A stretch of 64,000 nucleotides of DNA from Flavobacterium sediminilitoris (GTDB lineage Bacteria; Bacteroidota; Bacteroidia; Flavobacteriales; Flavobacteriaceae). Under the pieces are notes generated by a model. That model saw only the letters and a program-made list of their open reading frames with translations. It searched no databases and was not told the DNA's origin. The position numbers and the translations under genes are program-made. Below are positions 53,560 to 63,073 of the stretch, piece by piece. How positions within the stretch are numbered: position 1 is the first letter of the stretch; every line of letters begins with the position of its first letter. The stretch is taken from contig NZ_CP090145.1 in assembly GCF_023008245.1 (NCBI RefSeq), forward strand, positions 806,001 through 870,000. Direction: 5' to 3'.

Positions 53560-56500
53560 ATGAAAAAATTATTACTTTTTTTCATGTCGATGTCTACTTT
53601 ACTTTCCTTTGGACAACTATCCGAAGGGTTTGAAGGTACTTCGTCACCAGCACCTCCTCCTGGTCCAAGCACGTGGACATTAACATCGGGAGATTGGTCT
53701 GTATTTGACAATTCGATAGGAACTGCTCAAAGATGGCAATTAGCTCCCGCTACACAACAATATGCAGGCACAAGAGCTGCATATTTAAACAAAGAAACTG
53801 TTGCCCCTGGAACTACAGCCGAAGATTGGCTAGTAACTCCACAAACAACAATTCCTACAAATGGACAAATTCGTTTTTACACAAAACTTACTCAAGCTGG
53901 AGTTCAAGGAAGTATATATACTATTAGAATTTCAACTACATCACAAACTGACAGGTCAACTTTCACAATTGTTCAAACATGGGATGAAGCTCAAATAATG
54001 GGAGGAATTCTTACCGTTGATCAAACAACTTATATACAAAAAATAGTTGATTTGTCAGGTACTATTTATGAAAATCAACCTGTATATGTTGCATTCGTAA
54101 TGGAAAACAACAATGGAGATAGATGGTTTATAGACAACGTAAATATTGACGCTAAATGTTTAGACAACACAAACTTAGACGCTACACCATTTGGTGATCA
54201 TGCAGAACTAAACTGGACAAGCCCTTCAGGTGCTACACAATGGGAAATAGAATATGGTCTGGATGGATTTACTCAAGGAACAGGAACTACAATTACTGTA
54301 AATACAGCTCCACCTTATGACTTAACAGGTCTAGATCCTTTAACAGATTATTGTTACTATGTAAGAGCAGTTTGTAGTTCAGACAACATAAGCGAATGGA
54401 CGGGGCCATTTTGTTTTAGTACCACCGAACTTCCTCCTGGTTGTGGAGGTAATTTTGTTGACCCAGGTGGCACAACAGCTAATTATGGAAATAATGAAGA
54501 CTCCATTATCACTATATGCCCAGATAACATTGGAGATTATATAACTGTAACATTCAATTCTTTCAATACTGAAGAAAATTGGGATGCACTATATGTATTT
54601 GACGGAACATCAATAACTTCCCCTCAAATAGCAAGCACAAATGGACCAGGAAATGTCCCTGGAGGCTTAGCAGGAGGGTACTGGGGTACAACAATCCCTG
54701 GTCCTTTTGAAGCAACAAATCCTGACGGTTGTTTAACCTTTATGTTTAAAAGTGACGGAAGCGGAACTAGAACAGGATGGGTAGCCGATATTGTTTGTGC
54801 CCCTATCCCAACCTGTCCTAAACCAACTAACGTTACATACACTTCTGTTTCTCCTTCAAGCGGAAATATAAATTGGGATCACGCTATTGGAGCTACTGCT
54901 TGGGATATATATGTAGTCCCATCTGGCTCTCCTGCTCCTGATCCAGGGACAACTCCAACATACTCAAATATAGCCTCAGCAGGCCCTCCATATTCGTTTT
55001 TAGCCACTGGGTTAGATTCATTTACAACTTATGATGTATATGTAAGAGCAATATGTAGCCCTACAGATACTAGCAATTGGTCAAATACTTCCACCTTTAC
55101 AACTGCACCCGATTACTGTGCTGGAGATCATTTTTATGATCAAGGTGGACCAACAGGAAACTATTTACCAAACCAAAATGTCACAACTACAATTTGTCCT
55201 GACACCCCTGGAAATGTTGTAACTGCATTTTTCAACTCTTTTAATCTTGCTACAAACGACATACTAACCGTATACAATGGAGATAATACGTCTGCCCCAG
55301 TATTAGGTACTTTTACAGGAACTACTTTACCTCCAATATTAGTATCAAGCGCTGCAAATGGATGTTTAACATTCAATTTCACTTCAAATGGATTTACAAA
55401 TTTAGCAGGTTGGGATGCAACTATTCAATGTACACCACCTCCAACTTGTCCTGCTCCAACTGACTTAATTACAACTTCAATTTCAGAAGAAGGAGCTACA
55501 TTGGAATGGACTGAAACAGGAACATCTGGTACATGGCAAATAATCATACAACCTGTTGGAAGTGGATACCCTACTCCTCCTTACACAAATGCATTACCAT
55601 CATATCCTTTAACTGTAACATCAAATCCATACACAATAACTGGTTTAGATGCAAATACAGAATATGAATACTATATACTATCAGATTGTGGAGGTGGAGA
55701 CTTTAGTTTTTGGACTGGACCTAAAAAATTCACAACGTTATTCCCTGGTTGTGGTGGATCAACTCCTGCAGGAGATGTTATTCCAGAAGCTGCTCCCGTA
55801 TGTAATTTAAATGGATATTGCGGAAACACGTCACTAGCATACAATGACGAAGGAGATTGGCCTGAATTAGATACTGCATTTTGTGGGTCAATTGAAAACA
55901 ATTCCTTCCTAACTTTCCAAGCAACATCTACTTCAATTTCTATGGATGTTCTAGTAGGAAACTGTATCAACGGAAGTGATATTCAATTTATGATATTCAG
56001 TGCCGCAACTCCAGGTAGTGGACCAATCGATGTTATTGATTGTTATTTTCAAATGACTGTTGGTACAAATTCACTAAATTTTAATGGATTAATTCCTGGT
56101 CAAAACTATTATTTAATGATCGATGGTTTTGCTGGAGCTCAGTGTGACTACTCTGTTACTGTAACATCTGGAGGCTCTACAACTACTGATGTAGACATAA
56201 CACAGGAAAACACAACTATATGTATAGACGAAACTTTAACACTTGATACTACTGGAGGAAACGGAGTATATAATTGGTCACCAGCAACGGGACTAAGTGC
56301 AACAACAGGAACTTCAGTTATATTCACACCTACGGCACCTGGAACATACATAATTCAAGTTGAGTCAACAGATCAAAATTCATTATGTGCTACTTCAGAT
56401 TTTATTGAAGTAACCGTTTTAGAAAAAACAATTCCTACATTTGCTATACCAGGACCATTCTGTCTTGGATCAACACAAGAAACATTACCAGACACTTCTA

Positions 56501-59172
56501 ATAATGGAATTCAAGGTACATGGTCTCCTTCTGCTACAATTGACACTTCAACAGCAGGCGTATTCCAATATACTTTTACTCCTAACGCTTCATTTCAATG
56601 TGCAGAAGTTGTAGTTATCGAAATAGAAATAATAGCAACATGTACATTTAATAGTATTGCTACAGCAGTTCATATCCAAAACTGTGAAACGCCAGCAACT
56701 GGAGAATTTTATAACGTTACAGGTTCTGGATCAGTAAGTATTGGCCCTGCGTCAAATATTTACACTAATAATGATTATGGAACGTACGTACAAGGATCAG
56801 CAAATCTAATTCTTCAAGGTGCTGAATTAAAATCTTTTAAAACATCAACTTCAAATGTTTGTAATGCTAATCTATATTACAAGGTATATGAATCATCAGT
56901 AGATCCTAATACTATACCTTTTTCAAGTATAGGATTAACTTTATTTGATGATTGTATCGCAGGGACATTCCCAACAGGAGGAACTTGTAATTCAGGAGAT
57001 CAAAAATGGAGAAATATTTCTTCAACTATTGATTTAACAACTTCTCCTCCTGGCAATTATATTATTGAAGTTTACTTTGATTTAGTAGGAGACCACAATA
57101 GTACAACTGACTGTGATGATACTGTTTTGGTAAACAATGGAGGAAATAACTTTATTGCAACTTTCTCTATTCAAAGCGCTCCAAGTTTTACTACCACAAA
57201 TGAAGAATGTAATAGCTCAAATGCTACAATTATAGCTTCTGGATTTAATCCTGGAGAAGTATATAACGTAACTTATGATGATGATACAGTTACAGTTGGT
57301 CCAGCAAACTTTACAGCAAATCCTAATGGAGAAATCATAATTACAGGTTTAAATGCTGGAACATATACAAATTTCAATTTTGAAATTAATGGATGTACAA
57401 CAACAGATGCGAGTTCACTAACGATAACTAATTTTTCTCCTTCTATTTCTCAAATAACATCAAATTCTCCAATTTGCTTTGGTTCAGATGCTATTTTTGT
57501 TATTGAAGGAACACCAAATTATTCTTTAGACTATACAATAAATGGAGGAACAACACAAACATCTGTTTTTGATGCTTCTGGAAGTTTAACAATTACAGTT
57601 GTAAACCCTGCTGTAGGAAATGTTGATTTAGGATTATCAGCCATTTATAACTCTGCTTGTAATGTAACTTTATCTGATATTAGCACTGTTATTGTTAACC
57701 CATTACCTGTAATCAACAGCATTACACCTGCTAGCGAAACAACTTGTATTGGCAGCGATGCTACATTTATAATTGATGGTACACCAGATTCAACTGTTAC
57801 TTACAACATTGACGGTGGAACTAATCAAACTTTAGCACTAGATGGAACAGGATCATATACATTAGTAGTTCCAACACCTTCATCAACAGTTGAGGTTTCA
57901 ATAATTAGCATAACAAACACGACAACTAATTGTACAAATACACTTACAGGTATCAGTGCAAGTGTGGCGGTAATAACAGTTCCTGTCCCTACTGCTGACT
58001 TCCCACTTTGTACTAATTCTACAACGACTATTGAAGTGACTTCACCATTAATCGAACAAATAAACACTACTTCTGACTTATTTATATCTGAGGTTACAGA
58101 TTCACAATCTGGATCATTAACTTATGTTGAAGTATATAATGGAACAGGAGCTTCAGTTGATTTAAGTAATTATAAGTTAAAAGTTTATACTAATGGAAAC
58201 CCTTCTGTAAATTGTGATCTTCCATTAAGTGGTACATTAGCAAATAATGATGTTGTTGTTATTAAATTAAGTAATAGTGCAAACATTCCTACAATTACTC
58301 CTGATTTATCATTTACTACATGTTCAGGTGTTAACAATAATGACAATATAAGACTTGCTACAATTGCAGATGTTGACATTGATATGTGGGGAACAACAGA
58401 TGGTTCTATATTTACACCTTCAAATGGTGTAGGATACACTTATAGAAGAAATACTACAGGAACCATATTACCATCAACCACATGGAATTCAAGTGACTGG
58501 AACACTCTAGACCCTGAAGACTATTCAGATGTTGGCAATTATACTTTATACGTTACTAATTATGAATATATTTTAAGTGATGGTACTAATACAACAACAG
58601 AAACATCAACTACATTTACTGGTGTAACTGCTGGAACATATACAGTAATCGCACATGACCTTACTAATGATTGTTTCTCAGAACCTTTAAACATAACTAT
58701 TAATGCTGCTGTTCCTGTAACATTTGCAGAGATTGAAGATTTATGTTCTGGCTCAAACGACACAACGTTACCTACATCTTCTTTAGAAGGTATTAATGGA
58801 ACATGGTCACCTGCATCAATTAATACTTCATCAATTGGAACCTCAACATATACATTTACACCTGACGCTAGTGAGTGTGCTTTAAGTACTGACATTGAAG
58901 TTACTATAATAGCTTGTACAATACAAAAAGGTATATCTCCTAATGGTGATGAATTTAACCAATCTTTTGACTTATCAGGATTTAACGTAAAAGAATTACA
59001 AATCTTCAATAGATATGGTAAAAAAGTGTACAGTAAAGCAAACTATACTAATGAATGGGAAGGACAAACTGAAAATGGAGATGAACTTCCTGATGGAACT
59101 TACTATTATGTAATTGATTTTACTGATATGGAATCAAAAACAGGTTGGATATATATAAATAGGCAACAATAA
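53560..59172 (+). CDS. Giant T9SS type B surface adhesin
   Basis: 1870 residues. Signal peptide MKKLLLFFMSMSTLLSFGQ. Next is a choice-of-anchor J/cleaved-adhesin domain (about 20-198, SEGFEGT... WFIDNVNI). Three Fn3 units (about 199-290, 418-515, 629-725) alternate with CUB-like units starting CGGNFVDPGG (294) and CAGDHFYDQGG (519). Later parts are Ig-like and SprB-type repeats. A lamin-tail-like domain spans about 1503-1625 (LFISEVTDSQSGSLTYVEVY). The end (about 1785-1870, KGISPNGDEFNQSFDLSGFN, FNRYGKKVYSK, ELPDGTYYYVIDF) is the type B sorting signal for type IX secretion. PorP/SprF and OmpA-type genes follow, the usual partners for exporting and anchoring such proteins. It probably mediates attachment or gliding. 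Confidence 0.93.
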   Translation: MKKLLLFFMSMSTLLSFGQLSEGFEGTSSPAPPPGPSTWTLTSGDWSVFDNSIGTAQRWQLAPATQQYAGTRAAYLNKETVAPGTTAEDWLVTPQTTIPTNGQIRFYTKLTQAGVQGSIYTIRISTTSQTDRSTFTIVQTWDEAQIMGGILTVDQTTYIQKIVDLSGTIYENQPVYVAFVMENNNGDRWFIDNVNIDAKCLDNTNLDATPFGDHAELNWTSPSGATQWEIEYGLDGFTQGTGTTITVNTAPPYDLTGLDPLTDYCYYVRAVCSSDNISEWTGPFCFSTTELPPGCGGNFVDPGGTTANYGNNEDSIITICPDNIGDYITVTFNSFNTEENWDALYVFDGTSITSPQIASTNGPGNVPGGLAGGYWGTTIPGPFEATNPDGCLTFMFKSDGSGTRTGWVADIVCAPIPTCPKPTNVTYTSVSPSSGNINWDHAIGATAWDIYVVPSGSPAPDPGTTPTYSNIASAGPPYSFLATGLDSFTTYDVYVRAICSPTDTSNWSNTSTFTTAPDYCAGDHFYDQGGPTGNYLPNQNVTTTICPDTPGNVVTAFFNSFNLATNDILTVYNGDNTSAPVLGTFTGTTLPPILVSSAANGCLTFNFTSNGFTNLAGWDATIQCTPPPTCPAPTDLITTSISEEGATLEWTETGTSGTWQIIIQPVGSGYPTPPYTNALPSYPLTVTSNPYTITGLDANTEYEYYILSDCGGGDFSFWTGPKKFTTLFPGCGGSTPAGDVIPEAAPVCNLNGYCGNTSLAYNDEGDWPELDTAFCGSIENNSFLTFQATSTSISMDVLVGNCINGSDIQFMIFSAATPGSGPIDVIDCYFQMTVGTNSLNFNGLIPGQNYYLMIDGFAGAQCDYSVTVTSGGSTTTDVDITQENTTICIDETLTLDTTGGNGVYNWSPATGLSATTGTSVIFTPTAPGTYIIQVESTDQNSLCATSDFIEVTVLEKTIPTFAIPGPFCLGSTQETLPDTSNNGIQGTWSPSATIDTSTAGVFQYTFTPNASFQCAEVVVIEIEIIATCTFNSIATAVHIQNCETPATGEFYNVTGSGSVSIGPASNIYTNNDYGTYVQGSANLILQGAELKSFKTSTSNVCNANLYYKVYESSVDPNTIPFSSIGLTLFDDCIAGTFPTGGTCNSGDQKWRNISSTIDLTTSPPGNYIIEVYFDLVGDHNSTTDCDDTVLVNNGGNNFIATFSIQSAPSFTTTNEECNSSNATIIASGFNPGEVYNVTYDDDTVTVGPANFTANPNGEIIITGLNAGTYTNFNFEINGCTTTDASSLTITNFSPSISQITSNSPICFGSDAIFVIEGTPNYSLDYTINGGTTQTSVFDASGSLTITVVNPAVGNVDLGLSAIYNSACNVTLSDISTVIVNPLPVINSITPASETTCIGSDATFIIDGTPDSTVTYNIDGGTNQTLALDGTGSYTLVVPTPSSTVEVSIISITNTTTNCTNTLTGISASVAVITVPVPTADFPLCTNSTTTIEVTSPLIEQINTTSDLFISEVTDSQSGSLTYVEVYNGTGASVDLSNYKLKVYTNGNPSVNCDLPLSGTLANNDVVVIKLSNSANIPTITPDLSFTTCSGVNNNDNIRLATIADVDIDMWGTTDGSIFTPSNGVGYTYRRNTTGTILPSTTWNSSDWNTLDPEDYSDVGNYTLYVTNYEYILSDGTNTTTETSTTFTGVTAGTYTVIAHDLTNDCFSEPLNITINAAVPVTFAEIEDLCSGSNDTTLPTSSLEGINGTWSPASINTSSIGTSTYTFTPDASECALSTDIEVTIIACTIQKGISPNGDEFNQSFDLSGFNVKELQIFNRYGKKVYSKANYTNEWEGQTENGDELPDGTYYYVIDFTDMESKTGWIYINRQQ

Positions 59173-59181
59173 AAACTAAAT

Positions 59182-59207
59182 ATACTGCCTTCAAATGAAG
59201 GCAGTAT
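59182..59207 (+). terminator. Intercistronic hairpin between adhesin and PorP/SprF genes
   Basis: An 11-bp perfect stem ATACTGCCTTC / GAAGGCAGTAT with an AAAT loop, followed only by TTAAAATTT. The T tract is weak, so it may be a partial terminator or an mRNA-stability hairpin that lowers expression of the distal genes. Confidence 0.6.
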
Positions 59208-59225
59208 TTAAAATTTAAAATAAAA

Positions 59226-60161
59226 ATGAAGAAACTATATTTAGTAGCTTTAGGCATAATGTCCATATTTGTAGATGTTAACGCTCAACAAGACCCTCAT
59301 TATACACAGTATATGTATAATATGAATGTCATTAATCCTGCTTATGCTGGAAGCAAAGAAAACCTAGCAATAGGATTATTATATAGAAAACAATGGGTAG
59401 ACATTGAAGACGCTCCAACAACAGGAACATTATCTGGTCACATGCCTGTAGGCAAAAATGTTGGCTTAGGATTATCTGTTATTACTGACAAATTAGGACC
59501 TGTAGAAGAAAATAATGTCTATGGAGATTTCTCATATACATTAAATTTAGGTGATGAGCATCGTTTAGCTTTTGGTCTTAAAACGGGACTAACTTTTCAC
59601 AAGGTAGGTTTATATAGTGATATTGGAAATGGAAATGTTCCAAATCCTGGAGATCCAGCTTTTTCGCAAGATATAAGTAATACTTATTTCAACATTGGTT
59701 CTGGGTTATTCTATTATACAGACAAATACTACTTAGCATTCTCTGTTCCGAATATGTTAAAATCAAAGCATTTAGATGTTAGAGAACAAGATGATCAATT
59801 AGAATTTGGTTCTGAAACTAGTCACTATTTTTTAACCGGTGGTTATGTTTTTGATCTAAACGATAAGGTAAAATTCAAACCTTTCTTCATGTTGAAATCA
59901 GCATTTAACGTTCCTGCATCATTAGACTTATCAACAAACTTTTTATTCAATGAAAAATTTGAAGTAGGTGCTACATATAGATTAGATGATAGTTTCGGAG
60001 CCATGTTAAACTATGCTATTACGCCAAACTTAAGAATTGGGTATGCTTATGATCATATTGTATCTGATTTAAAAGTAACGACTCCGTCATCTCACGAGAT
60101 AATCATGTTATTTGATTTGAATTTCCCGAAAAAGGTATCTCGTTCACCTCGATATTTCTAA
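59226..60161 (+). CDS. PorP/SprF family type IX secretion outer-membrane protein
   Basis: 311 residues with signal peptide MKKLYLVALGIMSIFVDVNA. QQDPHYTQYMYNMNVINPAY is the highly conserved start of the PorP/SprF family, followed by AGSKENLAIGLLYRKQWV. The rest is a 14-strand-like outer-membrane barrel ending in IIMLFDLNFPKKVSRSPRYF. SprF is needed for surface export of the type B cargo SprB in Flavobacterium johnsoniae. By analogy this protein should serve the adhesin gene directly upstream. OmpA-type gene spacing of 17 bases supports one operon. Confidence 0.93.
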   Translation: MKKLYLVALGIMSIFVDVNAQQDPHYTQYMYNMNVINPAYAGSKENLAIGLLYRKQWVDIEDAPTTGTLSGHMPVGKNVGLGLSVITDKLGPVEENNVYGDFSYTLNLGDEHRLAFGLKTGLTFHKVGLYSDIGNGNVPNPGDPAFSQDISNTYFNIGSGLFYYTDKYYLAFSVPNMLKSKHLDVREQDDQLEFGSETSHYFLTGGYVFDLNDKVKFKPFFMLKSAFNVPASLDLSTNFLFNEKFEVGATYRLDDSFGAMLNYAITPNLRIGYAYDHIVSDLKVTTPSSHEIIMLFDLNFPKKVSRSPRYF

Positions 60162-60178
60162 TTTAAAAGCGATAAAAC

Positions 60179-62044
60179 ATGAAGAAGCTATATATAACCT
60201 TAAGTTTTGTAATCGCTAGTGGAATACTAAGTGCACAAAACAGACAAACCAAAAATGCAGACAAACTATTTGATAGATTTGAATATGTTGAAGCTGCAAA
60301 TGAATACCTTAAACTAATAGACAAAGGACAAGGTGACAACTATGTTAATCAACAATTAGCAGAAAGCTACTACAATGTCTTCAATACTAAAGAAGCAATA
60401 AAGTGGTATGCCAAATTAGTCGAAGAGAAGCAAGATGCTGAGACATATTATAAATATGCTCAAATGCTAAAGGCAGAAGGCAATTATGACGAAGCAAACA
60501 AACAAATGCAGCAATTTGCTTCAATGAAACCAAATGATGCAAGAGCAGCCGCATTTAAAAACAATCCTAATTACCTAAATAAACTTAAGTCTCAGAGACC
60601 TTTATTTGAAATAAAACCTTCTGACATTAGTAGTGATAAGTCAGATTTTGGTGGTATTTTAACAAATGACAATGTTCTTTATTTTACAAGCGCTAGAAAT
60701 ATCGCTAGAAAAACTCATGGATGGAACGAAGAGCCTTTCTTAGATTTATACCAAGCAACTTATAATGAAAACGGGACTCTAAGTGAACCTACATTAGTTG
60801 ATGGAATAAACACAAAATGGCACGATGGTCCTGCAACTATTACTTCAGATGGAAATACAATGTATTTTGTAAGTGAAAGTTTTAATGAAAATAAATTTGA
60901 AAAAGTTAAAACCAAGAATATTAAATATGGTAGAATATTCCTTTACTCTGCAACTAAAAAAGATGGAAAATGGGAAAATATAAAAGCACTACCTATTAAT
61001 AGTATTAATTACTCAATGCGTAATCCTAGTATAAGTAATGATGGTAAAACTTTATATTTTTCATCAGATATGCCAGGCGGAATTGGTGGAGAAGATATTT
61101 GGAAAGTTAGTGTAAACGGAGATGAATATGGAACACCTGAAAATCTTGGAGAAAACATCAATACTATAGGAAACGAAAGTTTTCCATTCATTACAGATGA
61201 CAATATGCTTTATTTCACTTCAGATTCAAGACAAGGTTTTGGTGGATATGATGTATATCTGGCAGATCTAACAAAAGGAACTGAAGCAATTAATGTAGGT
61301 GAACCTGTAAACTCTGAAAAAGATGATTTCTCTTTTACTTTTAATACAAATAAAAAAGTTGCTATTTTTTCAAGTAATAGAGAAGGTGTTGATAACATAT
61401 ACTTAGCTAGTCCTGTTTGTGGTGTGAACGCTATTGTCTTAGTTAAAAATGCTACAACAAGAAAACCAATTGAAACAGCAATCATAAATGTAGTAGATGA
61501 TACTAATAGTGTTGTGGCAACAGGTGAAAGTAATGATGTTGGTCAAAAGATCTTTGAAATTAAATGCGAAAAAGAATATGTTTTTAAAGTTTCAAAAGAA
61601 GGATATGAAGATGGTATTTTTACCTTACCAGCATCTGGAAATGGATCTGCACTAGTTGATGCATATTTAGAACCTATTAAACCTATTATTACAGAAAAAG
61701 AAGTAATATTACAACCTATATTCTTTGAATTTAACAAAAGCAACATAACAGCATCAGGTGCTGAAGAATTAGACAAACTTGTTGTTGTAATGAATGAACA
61801 TCCTAATATGGTAATTTTTGCAAAATCACATACTGATAATAGAGGTAATGATAAATACAACCTAAACTTATCTGAAAGAAGAGCAAAAGCAACTGTTCAA
61901 TATATCATTTCTAAAGGAATAGATAAAGATAGAATAAGTGGACAAGGTTTTGGTGAAAGTGAACTAAAAGTTCAATGTGATGAATGTACTGAAGAAGAAC
62001 ATTCTCAAAATAGACGTTCTGAATTTTTAATTATTAAAAAATAA
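60179..62044 (+). CDS. OmpA family protein with TPR-like and WD40/PD40-type repeats
   Basis: 621 residues, signal peptide MKKLYITLSFVIASGILSAQ. TPR-like helices cover about 20-130 (YVEAANEYLKLIDKGQGDNY). A beta-propeller of PD40-type repeats spans about 150-410 (LTNDNVLYFTSARN, TITSDGNTMYFVS, SNDGKTLYFSSDMPGGIGGE, DDNMLYFTSDSRQGFGGYD). A carboxypeptidase-regulatory-like domain (about 420-505) precedes a C-terminal OmpA peptidoglycan-binding domain (about 510-621, PIFFEFNKSNITASGAEELD, NLSERRAKATVQYII). It should anchor the adhesin-export complex to the wall, as PorE-like and SprE-associated OmpA proteins do for T9SS. It is the last gene of the adhesin operon. Confidence 0.93.
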   Translation: MKKLYITLSFVIASGILSAQNRQTKNADKLFDRFEYVEAANEYLKLIDKGQGDNYVNQQLAESYYNVFNTKEAIKWYAKLVEEKQDAETYYKYAQMLKAEGNYDEANKQMQQFASMKPNDARAAAFKNNPNYLNKLKSQRPLFEIKPSDISSDKSDFGGILTNDNVLYFTSARNIARKTHGWNEEPFLDLYQATYNENGTLSEPTLVDGINTKWHDGPATITSDGNTMYFVSESFNENKFEKVKTKNIKYGRIFLYSATKKDGKWENIKALPINSINYSMRNPSISNDGKTLYFSSDMPGGIGGEDIWKVSVNGDEYGTPENLGENINTIGNESFPFITDDNMLYFTSDSRQGFGGYDVYLADLTKGTEAINVGEPVNSEKDDFSFTFNTNKKVAIFSSNREGVDNIYLASPVCGVNAIVLVKNATTRKPIETAIINVVDDTNSVVATGESNDVGQKIFEIKCEKEYVFKVSKEGYEDGIFTLPASGNGSALVDAYLEPIKPIITEKEVILQPIFFEFNKSNITASGAEELDKLVVVMNEHPNMVIFAKSHTDNRGNDKYNLNLSERRAKATVQYIISKGIDKDRISGQGFGESELKVQCDECTEEEHSQNRRSEFLIIKK

Positions 62045-62080
62045 TATAGCATAACGTTTCTAAAATCTAAAATTTAAAAC

Positions 62081-62112
62081 ACGAGCCATCAAATAATTAT
62101 TTGATGGCTCGT
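62081..62112. terminator. Terminator between the OmpA gene and the TIGR00266 gene
   Basis: A perfect 15-bp stem ACGAGCCATCAAATA / TATTTGATGGCTCGT around a 2-base centre, with flanking A and T runs. It lies between convergent genes. Confidence 0.9.
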
Positions 62113-62142
62113 TTGCTTATTTGCTTACTCTAAAAAAATATC

Positions 62143-62943
62143 TTAAAAACGATTATCACCATCTAAAAGATTCCCTAAGCCTCCTAGCAAGCTTCCTTCT
62201 CCTTTATCTTTTCCTCCCATTTGGGGAGCAGACTGAATAACTCTATCAGCTAAACGACTAAAAGGCAAAGATTGAATATAAACATTTCCAGGACCTCTTA
62301 ATGTTGCAAAGAAAACACCTTCTCCTCCAAAAATAGTATTTTTTATACCTCCTACAAATTCAATATCATATTGTACATCTTTAGTAAAACCTACAATACA
62401 ACCTGTGTCTACTTTAAGTATTTCACCTGCTTGTAATTCTTTTTTTGCTAATGTTCCACCAGCATGAATAAAAGCCATTCCATCTCCTTCAAGTTTTTGC
62501 ATTATAAAACCTTCTCCCCCAAATAATCCACGTCCTAATTTTCTAGAAAAATCAATTCCAACGGCAACTCCTTTTGCTGCACATAAAAAAGCATCCTTCT
62601 GACAAATAAATTTTCCCCCATACTGTTGCAAATCTATTGGCACAATTTTTCCTGGATATGGAGAGGCAAAGGATACTTTTTTCTTTCCATAATCAATATT
62701 TTGATATGCCGTCATAAACAAACTCTCTCCTGTTAACACTCTTTTTCCTGCTGATAATAATTTACCAAAAATTCCACCTTCTTGCTTACTACCATCTCCA
62801 AAAATAGTTTCCATTTTAATTCCATTATCCATCATCATAAAGCTTCCTGCTTCAGCAACAACAATCTCTTGCGGATCTAATTCTATTTCTACGTATTGCA
62901 TTTCTTCACCATAAATATGGTAATCAATTTCATGTGCTTGCAT
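62143..62943 (-). CDS. TIGR00266/AIM24 family protein
   Basis: 266 residues, soluble, beta-rich. It has the family hallmarks [57 protein letters not shown] and [20 protein letters not shown], with many Gly-rich turns. It starts [20 protein letters not shown]. The C-terminus is Gly-rich ([15 protein letters not shown]). The family has a jelly-roll-like fold and no agreed bacterial function; the yeast relative Aim24 is mitochondrial. It is a single-gene unit. Confidence 0.9.
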   Translation of the reverse strand: MQAHEIDYHIYGEEMQYVEIELDPQEIVVAEAGSFMMMDNGIKMETIFGDGSKQEGGIFGKLLSAGKRVLTGESLFMTAYQNIDYGKKKVSFASPYPGKIVPIDLQQYGGKFICQKDAFLCAAKGVAVGIDFSRKLGRGLFGGEGFIMQKLEGDGMAFIHAGGTLAKKELQAGEILKVDTGCIVGFTKDVQYDIEFVGGIKNTIFGGEGVFFATLRGPGNVYIQSLPFSRLADRVIQSAPQMGGKDKGEGSLLGGLGNLLDGDNRF

Positions 62944-63016
62944 AATTTTATAGTTTTTAATTCTTATTTATTAGTCTAAATCGTTTATAAAATGTTACTT
63001 AAAAAAAATCAAAAAA

Positions 63017-63043
63017 TAAAGTCTCGTTATTTACGAGACTTTA
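63017..63043 (-). terminator. Terminator of the fasciclin lipoprotein gene
   Basis: An 11-bp stem TAAAGTCTCGT / ACGAGACTTTA with a 5-base loop. On the minus strand it is followed by a TTTTTTGATTTTTTTT run. Confidence 0.88.
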
Positions 63044-63073
63044 AAGTGGTTAATTGCAAATAAAAACATTCTA

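Noticed and set aside
58560..59009. 149-codon ORF antisense to the adhesin
   Set aside because: Long antisense frames arise from the Thr/Ser/Gly-rich codons of the adhesin. Several similar ones occur along the gene, and all look like shadows.
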